Positions 6,801 through 14,800 are shown, numbered from the stretch's first letter. The stretch is DNA of 20,388 nt from an uncultured Coriobacteriaceae bacterium (GCA_900554945.1 USJN01000004.1:1-20388), one strand, 5' to 3'. The notes: generated from the letters alone by a model not told the origin. A program made the numbers and translations.

Positions 6801-8452
6801 CCTCGATCGACGCCTCGTCCATCTTGGTAACCGGACCCGACGGAACGACCCTCGACAACCCTGACGTCACGCTGGAGAAAAACGAGGACGGCACTGTCTT
6901 CGGTTTCTCCCTCCAACCGGGCATCGATTTGCACGACGGCGAGGCCCTCACGGTTGAGTACTCGGCAAAACTCCCCGTCGCATCCGAGCATGTCATCAAC
7001 CGCGCGCAAGCCAAAGCGAGCGACGCTACCGCACCGAGCACCGCGAACGACGTCGAAGTGAGCGAGCCCTTAGCGGACGCCTCGCTTGAGAAGGAGGCGA
7101 GCAAGGAGACCGCGCAGGTGGGAGATTCGTTCACGTACACGATCACGGCTCGCACGACCAGCGGGATCCTGCGCGACGCCATGATAACCGACAGCGGCCT
7201 CCCTTCGGGCGTCGAGATCGACCTCACCAGCCTGAGCGCTATCGTGAACGGAAAGGCCATAGAGGAGCCCATCGTGCACCAGGAAGGGAACTCGTTCGCG
7301 ATCGAGCTCGGCACGATGGGGAAAGACGATGTTGCCGTGGTGTCGTTCAAGGCGAACGTCGCTGATGAGGGCCTTGTCGGGCACAAGGTGGTGAACGGCG
7401 CGACGCTCACCTCGCCCACCCTCGAGGGCGAGCGTACTGCGCAAGCAGTGGTGGACATCGTCGCGCCCGCAGGCGCGGCAAGCATCGAGAAGACGGCATC
7501 GGCAGAATCCGTTTTTGCAGGAGAAACGGTTTCCTATGCCCTATCGGTCGAGGTCGGCGAGACAGACCTCGAAGATGCGCTGCTCGTTGACGAGGGGATG
7601 CCCGAAGGGATCGCCATCGACTACGCCACATTCGTAGCGACCGTTGACGGCAAGCGGATCGAACCCGACTTCGCAAGCAGGGACGCCCAATCGTTCGCTT
7701 TGAAACTCGGCAAGGTGAGCGCAGGGTCGAACGTTTCCGTCGAATACGAGGCCCTTATCGAAGAGGGATCCCTTGTCGGATCGACCGTCGAAAACACCGC
7801 GACGATCGAGTCGCCCACGTTAAGCGATAGGCCGCACAGCACAGCGCGCGTTGCCGTCATCGAGCGGCCTGCCTCCAAGGTCGACATCGAGCTTACGAAG
7901 AGCGTCGATAGGGAGAACGCGGCCGTTGGCGAGCGGATCGGCTTCACCATCGAGGCGACGGCAGTCGGCGGCACGGTCGAGAGCGTGCTGGTCGCGGACA
8001 CGAAGATGCCCGGCGGGACCCCTATCGACTTCGACAGCATCCACGTCGCAATCGATGGAAAACCGGTCGATGCCGCCCTCGAAAGCGATGGCAACACGTT
8101 CTCCGCGTTCATCGGGACGCTTGAAAAGGGAAGCACTGCAACGATTACCTTCGCCGCCGACATCACCGACGAAGCGCTGGCGGGAACGAAGTTCTCGAAC
8201 AGGGCGGTGCTCACCTCACCCAGCCTCGAAGACGCGCGCATCGCCCACGCTATCGTGAACGTCGACGAAGGCGCACAGCCCATCGTCGGTTCAGGCGGCA
8301 GCACCACAAAAGGTAAGGGCCTGGGAAAAACCGGCGATGAGCTTATGGGCTTCGCGCTGAAGATGATCCCCGCGCTCATGATCTCGGCAGGAGCGATCGG
8401 CATCGGAGCTGGAGCGCTTGCGCTCCGCAAGAGAAAGGGAGGGAGGCGCTAG
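3809..8452 (+). CDS. Large DUF11-repeat surface protein with sortase-type C-terminus
   Basis: A 1547-residue exported wall-anchored protein. A signal peptide (basic N-region, hydrophobic core about 19-35, probable cleavage after AQA near residue 45) is followed by an unrecognised region (about 47-335), probably beta-rich and possibly the binding head. Eight DUF11-like domains follow, each opening with a motif like LxVxKTAS, at about 342, 501, 628, 788, 951, 1091, 1224 and 1359. The last three are tandem copies of about 133 residues sharing VDGKxI, a SFAxxLG element and a closing LxSPTLE-like element. The end has LGKTGD (1505-1510), a hydrophobic helix and a KRKGGRR tail, so sortase anchoring is likely although Pro of LPxTG is Gly. 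The predicted mature part has 12 cysteines, all before residue 950. It probably acts as an adhesin or wall stalk. It is the only large plus-strand gene here and sits between dxr and rseP. Confidence 0.9.
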   Translation: MASARRLSQPIEQVKHKAINIALALALAIGLAPGATLCTPGVAQAASKIPIEYIPEDSFTPEGFNWGIGFTDVEIVRGFTSEPNIKQYYPRDYDELASPDDSGFAARIDRTTPKGSFALRYTGASYGNDKVDAVVTLSNWNYVEPVMSNGASGWDEYEERADYDTFQPGVFVNSGYQRTGSLIENLNFYTVGLTDLKVSVEFFYAGTDDPFEAKGHMTCIDLDVGQKFGFGGAVSLAQVVDKNDFLSIDEEQSIITSPEYPCGGVEDEHGAISADPNDPLYKLGLVGAYFDTTESQKGTPVELSFVSSWRGSNSTAQSFFAMTNEFLTAPNPNDDIVEDGKLDVRKTADKTEGISIGDTVSYTVEVPVHERGVTCRNGYSYTDFEIVDVLPLEMRYVDGSGYLTDNEGRLIENAGEVVYAGQGDEGKSEDGNAVKFVFSQSYLQHSMRMQGETYRFEFKAELIEYPADGALSVSNSAYARVNDKGTYPSNSVETTLVPPRLTVDKTADAYEYEEGEVVRFTASFAQSEKNAQCREAVFSDSLPEGLELIPETVQVTGLENLPTPSVEGNRWSCQLDKFNYGDTLTVSFAAIATQAGNGAEQVNIATARANNCEEASDSAEVWTNTASLSIEKTVDCYEHFIGASERDAGAVVYTITVENTKEGTVANNVIVSDESLPEGLKIGRTDTGELAVDVSGVPESISYPVGAEGSAPSQLEQREVTCSTKPAGNGFATTVSHLPANMPVTITCTCYPEDSIAGWEIENTATASADNATDARDSALTWLNQPTLQVEKTASQSTCNIGDLVNFRVKVTNNTPGTIGRNLVISDLLQAKGVELQRDSIKVWDSEGNDITDSCVISTDGEKPSFTIETNRNLTSNSPEHTFYRFGEKAEQGTNPLGEEGETAVFVDYTVAIADAVLAGSTVGNIAIAATDEPNTQTSGDASITVKDAQLQVSKVSDKKRYEAGDVAHYTVTVAQTREGSTAHNVIFADRFESDELASIDASSILVTGPDGTTLDNPDVTLEKNEDGTVFGFSLQPGIDLHDGEALTVEYSAKLPVASEHVINRAQAKASDATAPSTANDVEVSEPLADASLEKEASKETAQVGDSFTYTITARTTSGILRDAMITDSGLPSGVEIDLTSLSAIVNGKAIEEPIVHQEGNSFAIELGTMGKDDVAVVSFKANVADEGLVGHKVVNGATLTSPTLEGERTAQAVVDIVAPAGAASIEKTASAESVFAGETVSYALSVEVGETDLEDALLVDEGMPEGIAIDYATFVATVDGKRIEPDFASRDAQSFALKLGKVSAGSNVSVEYEALIEEGSLVGSTVENTATIESPTLSDRPHSTARVAVIERPASKVDIELTKSVDRENAAVGERIGFTIEATAVGGTVESVLVADTKMPGGTPIDFDSIHVAIDGKPVDAALESDGNTFSAFIGTLEKGSTATITFAADITDEALAGTKFSNRAVLTSPSLEDARIAHAIVNVDEGAQPIVGSGGSTTKGKGLGKTGDELMGFALKMIPALMISAGAIGIGAGALALRKRKGGRR

Positions 8453-8465
8453 GGAGCAAAACGCA

Positions 8466-8499
8466 CGGGAGGCCGGCGGCAAAATCCGTCGGCCTCCCG
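8466..8499. terminator. Convergent-gene hairpin terminator
   Basis: A 14-bp stem with one G-T wobble (8466-8479 with 8486-8499, core gggaggccg) closes a 6-nt loop. It lies between the stop of the plus-strand surface gene (8452) and the stop of minus-strand dxr (8522), so it probably ends both transcripts. A short T-run follows on the minus strand (gcgtttt). On the plus strand the hairpin is followed by A-rich sequence, so plus-strand termination may be weaker. Confidence 0.7.
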
Positions 8500-8521
8500 A
8501 ATAAAACGATGAAGCTCCAGG

Positions 8522-9745
8522 CTAGCGTATACGCTTCTCGGCTTCCGCACGCGCCCAAGCGTCCAGCGCCTGAAGTTGCTCGATGCTCTCCACTTTCTGC
8601 ACGCCCTGCGATTCGTGCTCGGACATCACGGCCTCGACGCATTCCGCAATGCCCAGATAGCTTCCCCGCTCAGACAGGAAGGCGGCGACGGCAATCTCGT
8701 TCGCCGCGTTCATCACGCAGGGAAGAGTTCCGCCCACTGATCCCGCATGTCGCGCAAGCGCAAGGCAGCGGAACGTCTTCTCATCGGGGGCGGCAAACTC
8801 AAGCGATCCCAGCGTCCGGAAATCGAGGGGAGCAACCGGCGCTTCCCACCGATCGGGATACGAGAGCGCAAACTGGATGGGAATGCGCATGTCGGTCGTC
8901 CCCAGATGCGCCTTCACGCTCCCATCGGTGTATTCGACCATGGAGTGGATGGCACTTTGCGGCTGCACGACGACTTCGATTTTGTCGTAGGGCATGTTGA
9001 ACAGGTGATGCGCCTCGATAACCTCGAGCCCCTTGTTCATGAGCGTGGAGGAGTCGATCGAGATTTTGGCACCCATGTGCCAGGTCGGATGCTTCAACGC
9101 CTGAGCAGGCGTGATGTCACGCAAATCGTCGCGCGTGCGACCTCGGAACGGCCCGCCCGATGCGGTGACCCACAGCTTGGCGACCTCGCGTTCGTTCTCG
9201 CCGAGCAGGCATTGGTAGATTGCCCCATGCTCGGAGTCGATCGGCATGAGCGCGCCCGCCGGCCCCACCGCGGGAGCAGATCCCGATGCCCTGCGCGCCG
9301 CATCGACCTGCGCTGCAAGCGGCATGATCAAGTCGCCGCCGACAACAAGGCTCTCCTTGTTCGCAAGCGCCAAGACCTTTCCGGCCTTGAGCGTCTCGTA
9401 GCTTGCGCGCAAGCCCGCAGCACCCACAAGCGCGTTCACGACCACGTCAACCTCGGGCAATCGGACCAGGTCGACCACGGCATTCATCCCAAAACCGAGA
9501 GACCCGTCTTCTCCAAAGGACTTCGCAAACGCGGCAAGATCTAGGGCGCTTTCGCCCGCAGCAACATCTTCGCTGCCCACGGCAAGGTGACCGATGCCGA
9601 ACTCCTTCGCCTGCACAAGCATATCCTGAGTGCGCGTGTTCACGGCAAGGCCCACGATCTTAAGCTTATCGGAATGCTGACGCACCACGTCGAGCGTTTG
9701 CGTGCCGATCGACCCCGTCGATCCCAAAACAACGATACGCCTCAT
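8522..9745 (-). CDS. dxr: 1-deoxy-D-xylulose 5-phosphate reductoisomerase
   Basis: A 407-residue enzyme of the MEP isoprenoid pathway. It converts 1-deoxy-D-xylulose 5-phosphate to 2-C-methyl-D-erythritol 4-phosphate with NADPH and a divalent metal. The N-terminal Rossmann motif GSTGSIG (8-14), the ALANKESLV segment, MPIDSEHGAIYQCL and TASGGPFRGR, and the SSTLMNKGLEVIEAHHLF stretch match the family in order, and the length is normal. The ATG at 9745 has AAAGGTG five bases upstream. It starts 27 bp after cdsA and is likely the last gene of this run, because transcription meets the hairpin at 8466-8499. The rseP gene that often comes next is displaced beyond the surface-protein gene. Confidence 0.97.
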   Translation of the reverse strand: MRRIVVLGSTGSIGTQTLDVVRQHSDKLKIVGLAVNTRTQDMLVQAKEFGIGHLAVGSEDVAAGESALDLAAFAKSFGEDGSLGFGMNAVVDLVRLPEVDVVVNALVGAAGLRASYETLKAGKVLALANKESLVVGGDLIMPLAAQVDAARRASGSAPAVGPAGALMPIDSEHGAIYQCLLGENEREVAKLWVTASGGPFRGRTRDDLRDITPAQALKHPTWHMGAKISIDSSTLMNKGLEVIEAHHLFNMPYDKIEVVVQPQSAIHSMVEYTDGSVKAHLGTTDMRIPIQFALSYPDRWEAPVAPLDFRTLGSLEFAAPDEKTFRCLALARHAGSVGGTLPCVMNAANEIAVAAFLSERGSYLGIAECVEAVMSEHESQGVQKVESIEQLQALDAWARAEAEKRIR

Positions 9746-9772
9746 GAAAGCACCTTTCTTGAAAAGCGACGT

Positions 9773-10765
9773 TTAAACGCTAAAGGGAATTGCCCCGGAA
9801 ATCACCAGAAGGATAGCCGACGACGCCGCAACGAGGAACAGGGAGTCGCACCTATCGAGAAGGCCGCCATGGCCAGGCATGATCGTGCCAGAATCCTTGA
9901 AGCCGGAGTTGCGTTTGATGCGGCTTTCAGCCAAATCACCCAGCACACCCATAAGGCCGCAGATCAGGCCAAACCCGAGCGCCTCGGGAAGGTTCAGGTT
10001 CAAACCGGGGATCAGCGTGAACAGCCCCCAGATAATCATCGAGCCAAGGATGCCCGCGAAAAAGCCCTCCCAGCTCTTCTTCGGGCTGACGCGCGGAGCC
10101 ATCTTATGCTTGCCGATTTTGCTTCCAACCAGGTAAGCGAAGGAATCGTTCGCCCAGATGCTCAGGAAAATGCCGATGACGAGCACGCCGCCCCACGGGT
10201 CGGGCAGCGCTGTGCGCACGACTACGATGCCCGAAAGGAGAAGACCTGTGTACGCCGCACCGAAAAAGCTCACGCCAACATCGGGCACGCGCGCACGCAG
10301 CCAAAACACGTACCAAACGATAAGCGAGAGCAGAAGCGCGATGCTCACGTACAGCGCGCCGACCACGCCGAGGAAGTACACGCTTACGGGATAGAGCATC
10401 GCGGCGATGATGCCGAGCATCTCATTAGGGAGCTTCGCGTCAGCGCGCAGCATGTAGTAAAACTCGCCAGCGCAAATCCCCGCCGTCGCGCACAAAAACA
10501 CGAGCGTCGAGATGTCGCTTACGAGGATGCACACGATGCACAAGGTTACGTAAATCGCACCCGTGCGAAAACGAACCTGCAGGTCGGTTGCATTTTTCAG
10601 CTTTTGCGGCGTCTTCTTGTGCGCGAAATCCTTGATGCGGGTAGAACGTGTCGGGCCTGCGTTTTCCTCATCGGTTGCGCGCGCGGCCTTCAGACTTGCC
10701 TTGCGCTCGGCCGAGCGCTTCCACTCCTCCGCAGCATCTCGCGTGTCGGCATCTTTGCGGGTCAC
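9773..10765 (-). CDS. cdsA: Phosphatidate cytidylyltransferase
   Basis: A 330-residue integral membrane enzyme that makes CDP-diacylglycerol from phosphatidic acid and CTP for phospholipid synthesis. The C-terminal CDS signature (about 281-308: SRIKRNSGFKDSGTI, then PGHGGLLDRCDS) is intact, and the upstream DSFAYLVG and SPKKSWEG elements also fit. Several membrane helices run from about residue 66 to the end. Before them lies a hydrophilic, strongly basic N-terminal extension of about 63 residues that most family members lack. The GTG start at 10765 is one base after the uppS stop, so the two genes are tightly coupled. A later start would shorten the extension, but no better one is obvious. 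Confidence 0.94.
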   Translation of the reverse strand: MTRKDADTRDAAEEWKRSAERKASLKAARATDEENAGPTRSTRIKDFAHKKTPQKLKNATDLQVRFRTGAIYVTLCIVCILVSDISTLVFLCATAGICAGEFYYMLRADAKLPNEMLGIIAAMLYPVSVYFLGVVGALYVSIALLLSLIVWYVFWLRARVPDVGVSFFGAAYTGLLLSGIVVVRTALPDPWGGVLVIGIFLSIWANDSFAYLVGSKIGKHKMAPRVSPKKSWEGFFAGILGSMIIWGLFTLIPGLNLNLPEALGFGLICGLMGVLGDLAESRIKRNSGFKDSGTIMPGHGGLLDRCDSLFLVAASSAILLVISGAIPFSV

Positions 10766-10766
10766 G

Positions 10767-11561
10767 CTACTTCACCGCCCCAAAGCGGCGATCGCGCCCC
10801 TGAAACTCGAGCAGGCAGCGCAAAAGCTCGTAGCGGTCGAAGTCCGGCCACAGCACATTGGTCACGACGAACTCCGAATAGGCAACCTGCCACAGAAGGA
10901 AGTTCGACAGGCGAACCTCTCCGCTCGTCCGAATGACCAGATCGGGATCGGGCATGCCCGCCGTGTACAACCCGCGCTCAAAATCTTCGACGGAAAACTC
11001 TTTCGGGGCAAGCCCGTCGGCGGTGCGGGCGGCCACCTCTTCCGCGCAGCGATTGACCGCACGGAGAATCTCCTGGCGCGAACCGTAGTTGACGGCAACG
11101 ACCAGGGTCATCCCCGTGTTGTTCTTGGTTTTCTCCCATGCCTCCTCGAACGCCTCGCGCGTCTCCTCGGGCAGAAGGGACAGATCCCCAATCGTCTTCA
11201 CGCGAACGTGCTCCTCGTGAAGGCCGTCCACCTCGGCGAGCATCGTCTTAGCGAACAGATCCATAAGCCCGATGACTTCCTCTTGAGGGCGCTTCCAGTT
11301 CTCGGTCGAGAACGAGTAGATGGTCAGGTAGCGAACGCCAAGATCGCTCGCGCAGCGGATGGTCTCGCGCACCGCCTCGATTCCCGCCTTGTGTCCCTTC
11401 AGGCGGTTGAGCGCGCGTTTTTTCGCCCAACGACCGTTGCCGTCCATGATGACGGCGATGTGCTCGGGAATACGCGCAGCATCAAGCGCTTCGGGGGCAA
11501 GTCCCGAAGGCGGGTTGGGGAAAATGATATCAAGCGGTTTGTTCAAAAGACCTCGAATCAA
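10767..11561 (-). CDS. uppS: Isoprenyl transferase (undecaprenyl diphosphate synthase)
   Basis: A 264-residue cis-prenyltransferase that elongates farnesyl diphosphate with isopentenyl diphosphate to the lipid carrier for wall synthesis. The catalytic motif HIAVIMDGNGRWAKKR holds Asp40. SFSTENWKRP, the VVAVNYGSRQEI region and the DLVIRTSGEVRLSNFLLWQ segment match the family. The reading frame opens with TTG at 11561, six bases after the frr stop. A second TTG five codons on is an alternative, and neither has a strong Shine-Dalgarno, so the exact start is uncertain and translation may depend on coupling to frr. Its product pathway links to dxr two genes downstream, which supplies isoprenoid precursors. 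Confidence 0.95.
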   Translation of the reverse strand: MIRGLLNKPLDIIFPNPPSGLAPEALDAARIPEHIAVIMDGNGRWAKKRALNRLKGHKAGIEAVRETIRCASDLGVRYLTIYSFSTENWKRPQEEVIGLMDLFAKTMLAEVDGLHEEHVRVKTIGDLSLLPEETREAFEEAWEKTKNNTGMTLVVAVNYGSRQEILRAVNRCAEEVAARTADGLAPKEFSVEDFERGLYTAGMPDPDLVIRTSGEVRLSNFLLWQVAYSEFVVTNVLWPDFDRYELLRCLLEFQGRDRRFGAVK

Positions 11562-11567
11562 AAGGGG

Positions 11568-12128
11568 CTAGACTTCCATGACCTCCGCTTCCTTCTTCTT
11601 GAAGGATTCGTCGACCTCGGCGATAAACTTGTCGGTGATCTTCTGGATGGCACCTTCGGCACGGCGCTGCTCGTCTTCGGGCAGGCTGTCTTCCTTGATG
11701 CACTTCTCGACCGCGGAGTTCGCGTCGCGACGGATGTTGCGGATGGCGACGCGCGCTTCCTCGGAGTACGCCTTGCACTGCTTGACGAGCTCGCGGCGAC
11801 GTTCTTCGGTGAGCGCAGGGAACGGCAGGCGGATGACCGTACCATCGTTGGAGGGCGTCACACCCAAATCGCTCTCGAGGATCGCCTTTTCGATAGCCTT
11901 CAGAGTCGTCTTGTCCCACGGCTCGATGACGAGCATATGGGCATCGGGCGTCTTCACGCCGGCCATCTGGTTCACGGGAGTGGGAACCCCGTAGTAGTCC
12001 ACCTTGATGCGGTCGAGCGCCATCGCGTTCGCGCGCCCCGTGCGCACCGATGAGAAGTTGTCGTGCAGCGCAGAGAGGGCCTTGCCCATGCGCTCTTCGG
12101 CCTGTGCCTTAATGTCGTCAATGCTCAT
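11568..12128 (-). CDS. frr: Ribosome recycling factor
   Basis: A 186-residue cytosolic factor that, with EF-G, splits post-termination ribosomes. The length and sequence are typical. The N-terminal three-helix segment includes the RTGRANAMALDRIKVDYYG stretch, followed by the PxNQ-like element and IEPWDKT. The C-terminal helix contains RNIRRDAN and DEQRRAE. The ATG at 12128 has AAAGGAG five bases upstream. It follows pyrH after 81 bp and precedes uppS by six bases, the usual order of this cluster. Confidence 0.97.
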   Translation of the reverse strand: MSIDDIKAQAEERMGKALSALHDNFSSVRTGRANAMALDRIKVDYYGVPTPVNQMAGVKTPDAHMLVIEPWDKTTLKAIEKAILESDLGVTPSNDGTVIRLPFPALTEERRRELVKQCKAYSEEARVAIRNIRRDANSAVEKCIKEDSLPEDEQRRAEGAIQKITDKFIAEVDESFKKKEAEVMEV

Positions 12129-12177
12129 CCGAGCTCCTTTCGTCCCCTTCGAGCGGCGTCGCCGCCGATAGCGTGAC

Positions 12178-12196
12178 GCGAGGGCCTCACCCTCGC
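12178..12196 (-). other. Small hairpin in the pyrH-frr spacer
   Basis: GCGAGGG and CCCTCGC form a perfect 7-bp inverted repeat around a 5-nt loop, in the 81-bp gap between pyrH and frr. No T-run follows on the minus strand, so full termination is unlikely. It could protect or process the pyrH mRNA end. A role is inference only. Confidence 0.3.
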
Positions 12197-12209
12197 TTGT
12201 CCGTTGCCG

Positions 12210-12926
12210 TTATTCTACCGTGGTTCCCACCGCTTCGCCCTTGAGCGCGCGAGAAATGTTCCCCTTCACCGTCAGGTCGAAGACGATCATAGGAACCTTG
12301 TTGTCCATGCAAAGCGACGTCGCCGTGGAGTCCATCACGTGAAGGCCCTTGTTGAGCACTTCCATGTAGCTGATGGAATCGAATCTCTTTGCGTCCGGGT
12401 TGACCTTGGGATCCGAGTCGTAGACGCCGTCGACCTTCGTGGCCTTCATGAGGCAATCGACATCGAGTTCGCACGCGCGCAGCGCAGCGGTGGTGTCGGT
12501 CGTGAAGTACGGGTTGCCGGTACCTGCGGCGAGAATGACGACGCGGCCCTTCTCCATGTGGCGGATGGCGCGACGCCTGATGTAGGGCTCGGAAACTTCT
12601 TGCATGTTGATGGCGCTCTGCACGCGGGAGAACACGCCGTGGCGCTCGAAGGAATCCTGCAGGGCGAGCGCGTTCATGACCGTGGCGAGCATGCCGATGT
12701 AGTCGGCCTGCGCGCGATCCATGCCCTCCGTCGCACCCGAAACGCCGCGGAAGATGTTGCCGCCGCCCACAACGACGGCGAGCTGGACACCGTCATGCAC
12801 GATTTCCGCGATTTCGTCGGCCAGGTCATCGACCACCTTCGGATCGATTCCGTAACCCAAATCGCCGGCGAGCGCCTCGCCGGAAAGCTTCAGAAGCACA
12901 CGCTTGTACTGGTATTCGTTGGCCAT
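12210..12926 (-). CDS. pyrH: Uridylate kinase (UMP kinase)
   Basis: A 238-residue amino-acid-kinase-family enzyme that phosphorylates UMP to UDP in pyrimidine synthesis. The phosphate-binding LLKLSGEAL, the [11 protein letters not shown] loop, the [19 protein letters not shown] segment and [13 protein letters not shown] are all present. The frame can be extended to an ATG at 12959, but the ATG at 12926 is preferred. It gives the usual family length and is preceded by AAAAGGGG five bases upstream. In many bacteria tsf lies just upstream. Here the upstream neighbour is the htrA terminator, so pyrH must start a new transcript in 12927-13035, although I see no clear promoter there. Confidence 0.96.
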   Translation of the reverse strand: MANEYQYKRVLLKLSGEALAGDLGYGIDPKVVDDLADEIAEIVHDGVQLAVVVGGGNIFRGVSGATEGMDRAQADYIGMLATVMNALALQDSFERHGVFSRVQSAINMQEVSEPYIRRRAIRHMEKGRVVILAAGTGNPYFTTDTTAALRACELDVDCLMKATKVDGVYDSDPKVNPDAKRFDSISYMEVLNKGLHVMDSTATSLCMDNKVPMIVFDLTVKGNISRALKGEAVGTTVE

Positions 12927-13035
12927 CGAAACCCCTTTTTCTGCGTTTGATTTAACCATTTCGAATCATCTTACCCGAATCGACTCGCAGCTAGAGCCTC
13001 GGAGCCGTAACTGCACGCCTTTTCCGTCACCTCAA

Positions 13036-13070
13036 ACAAAAAAGCCGCGTGGGATTAGTCCCCACGCGGC
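13036..13070 (-). terminator. Intrinsic terminator of the htrA-like gene
   Basis: A perfect 10-bp stem, GCCGCGTGGG (13044-13053) with CCCACGCGGC (13061-13070), closes a 7-nt loop. On the minus strand it is followed by a TTTTTT run. It lies 33 bp beyond the protease stop, separating that transcript from pyrH. Confidence 0.9.
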
Positions 13071-13102
13071 CGAAACCGTGCCGATTCGCTCGTTGTGCCC
13101 GC

Positions 13103-14680
13103 TTACGCGGCTTGGGCAATCGCGCCAGATCCCGCATCGGCGCTCGTCCCGCTCGAGCTGGAACCGCCGCCGTAACCGTACTGGCGCAGAAGGTCCTCAA
13201 GCGAGCCACCGTTCGACCCGTTGCCGTTCGAGCTGTTAGACCCCGAGCTTGCGCCTGCGCTCGCCTGCGAGCTCTCGTCCGAGCCCAGCGTCACCTGCAC
13301 GTCTTGGCTCTGACCGTCGCGGTTGATCGTGACGGTAGCCGTGTCGCCCGGATTCTTCGAACGCACAGCGAGCATAAGATCGCTCGCGGAAGAGACTTTC
13401 TTGCCATCGAAGGCGGTTACGATGTCGCCCACCTTAAGGCCCGCGGAGTCAGCGCCAGAGCCGCTGCTCACCGCTGCGATATAGGCGCCCTCATCCACCG
13501 AGAAGCCGTAGCGCTGGGCCGTCTGCGCGTTAATCGTGGACAGGGACACGCCCAGCTGCGCATGCGTCGGCGTCTTCCCCTCGATGATTTGTTGGGCCAG
13601 GTTGACCGCATAGTTCACAGGGATGGCGAACCCGACGCCGGAATAGTTGCCAGAGTAGGACGTGATCAGCGTGTTGATGCCGATGAGCTTGCCGTCCTTG
13701 TCGACGAGCGCGCCGCCGGAATTGCCGGGGTTGATGGCTGCGTCAGTCTGGATCATGTTGGTGTAGACCGTCGCGGTACTCGACTGCTGCTGACCGTACT
13801 GGTACGAGTCGGAAGAGTTGTCCATGATCTGCGAGCGGTTCGTAGCCGACACGATGCCCGTCGCCACCGACTGCTCAAGGCCGAAGGGGCTGCCGATCGA
13901 CATGACCCATTCGCCCACCGTCAGATCGTCGGAATCACCCAGCTCCATGGCAGTCAGCCCCGAAGCGTTCTTCGCCTTGACGACCGCGATGTCGGAGCTG
14001 GGGTCGGAGCCAATGATGTCCGCATCGTATTCCTCGCCCTCGATGGTGACCTTCAGTGCGTCGGCACCCTCGATCACGTGATAGTTCGTCACGATGTAGC
14101 CATCGGAGGAAAGCACCACGCCGCTGCCGAGAGACGTCTCGGTAAGGGAATTCTGCGTGCTGTAGCCGTAGTAGCCGCTCTGCTGGTTGGTGTACACGTC
14201 GATAGCCACCACGGACGGAAGGCACTTCTGGGAGACGCTTTCCGCAAGCGTCGCATTCTCATCGGCGCTGCCGCTCGTGGATGCAGAAGACGTGCCGCCG
14301 AGCACCGTGGTCGAGCCCGACGGGGAGCCGCTCGTCACCGTGTTGACGACGCCAGTGCCGCCGAGCACGAGCACGCATGCAAGCGCCGCGCCCGCAAACG
14401 CGATCCCGAACGTCTTCGCACCCGAATGGTTCTTCTTAGACTTTGGGTCCTGCTTCGCAGCGTACGCCTGCGCGTTGTGCGCACCTGCCGGCTGCGCATA
14501 GGGAGACGCGGGATTAACGGGCGCCGTGGCATTCGTCCCCGCCACGCCACCCGGGCCCGCGCCCTGGTAATGATAGTAAGAATTCGGGGGAATCGGCGCG
14601 CCGCCCGTCCCCTGCCCGAACGACTGGCTGGATGACTGGGGGTCGTATCCACCCTGGTTGTTCTCATTGTAATCGCTCAT
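13103..14680 (-). CDS. HtrA/DegP-like membrane-anchored serine protease
   Basis: A 525-residue envelope protease for protein quality control. Residues 1-88 form a cytoplasmic low-complexity tail rich in Gly, Asn, Gln and Pro. A single membrane helix follows (about 91-112), then a Ser/Gly/Thr linker. The trypsin-like domain carries His201 (TNYHVIEGAD), Asp230 (DPSSDIAVVKA) and Ser321 (NPGNSGGAL). One PDZ domain spans about 374-466. A Ser/Gly/Asn-rich tail follows, containing the short non-repetitive piece SLEDLLRQYGYGGG (493-506). The ATG at 14680 has GAAGGAGC eight bases upstream, and the longer frame to 14761 has no supporting site. It is a single-gene unit with its own terminator. Confidence 0.93.
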   Translation of the reverse strand: MSDYNENNQGGYDPQSSSQSFGQGTGGAPIPPNSYYHYQGAGPGGVAGTNATAPVNPASPYAQPAGAHNAQAYAAKQDPKSKKNHSGAKTFGIAFAGAALACVLVLGGTGVVNTVTSGSPSGSTTVLGGTSSASTSGSADENATLAESVSQKCLPSVVAIDVYTNQQSGYYGYSTQNSLTETSLGSGVVLSSDGYIVTNYHVIEGADALKVTIEGEEYDADIIGSDPSSDIAVVKAKNASGLTAMELGDSDDLTVGEWVMSIGSPFGLEQSVATGIVSATNRSQIMDNSSDSYQYGQQQSSTATVYTNMIQTDAAINPGNSGGALVDKDGKLIGINTLITSYSGNYSGVGFAIPVNYAVNLAQQIIEGKTPTHAQLGVSLSTINAQTAQRYGFSVDEGAYIAAVSSGSGADSAGLKVGDIVTAFDGKKVSSASDLMLAVRSKNPGDTATVTINRDGQSQDVQVTLGSDESSQASAGASSGSNSSNGNGSNGGSLEDLLRQYGYGGGSSSSGTSADAGSGAIAQAA

Positions 14681-14784
14681 GTCGTTTGCTCCTTCGCCCG
14701 CATTGGGTTGTTGAGCAAACCTTACCACGCCATCCTGAAGAGCTCCTGAAACGTGGCGCAATTGTCATCGTTGCACCACGCAGA

Positions 14785-14800
14785 TACACCTCTGGGTGTA
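14785..14800. promoter_or_regulatory. Dyad TACACC-N4-GGTGTA upstream of htrA-like gene
   Basis: A perfect 6-bp inverted repeat with a 4-bp spacer lies about 105 bp upstream of the protease ATG. Between it and the gene an extended -10-like TGGTAAGGT occurs on the minus strand near 14720, without a clear -35. The dyad could be an operator for stress control, but it matches no operator I can name with confidence. Confidence 0.25.

Noticed and set aside
12927..13035. Promoter for the pyrH operon
   Set aside because: A promoter is expected, but only a weak TAAGAT near 12970 without a -35 was found, which is too little to annotate.
13049..14635. 528-codon plus-strand frame opposite the HtrA-like gene
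   Set aside because: Arg/Ala/His-rich shadow of a gene whose catalytic triad and PDZ are all in place.
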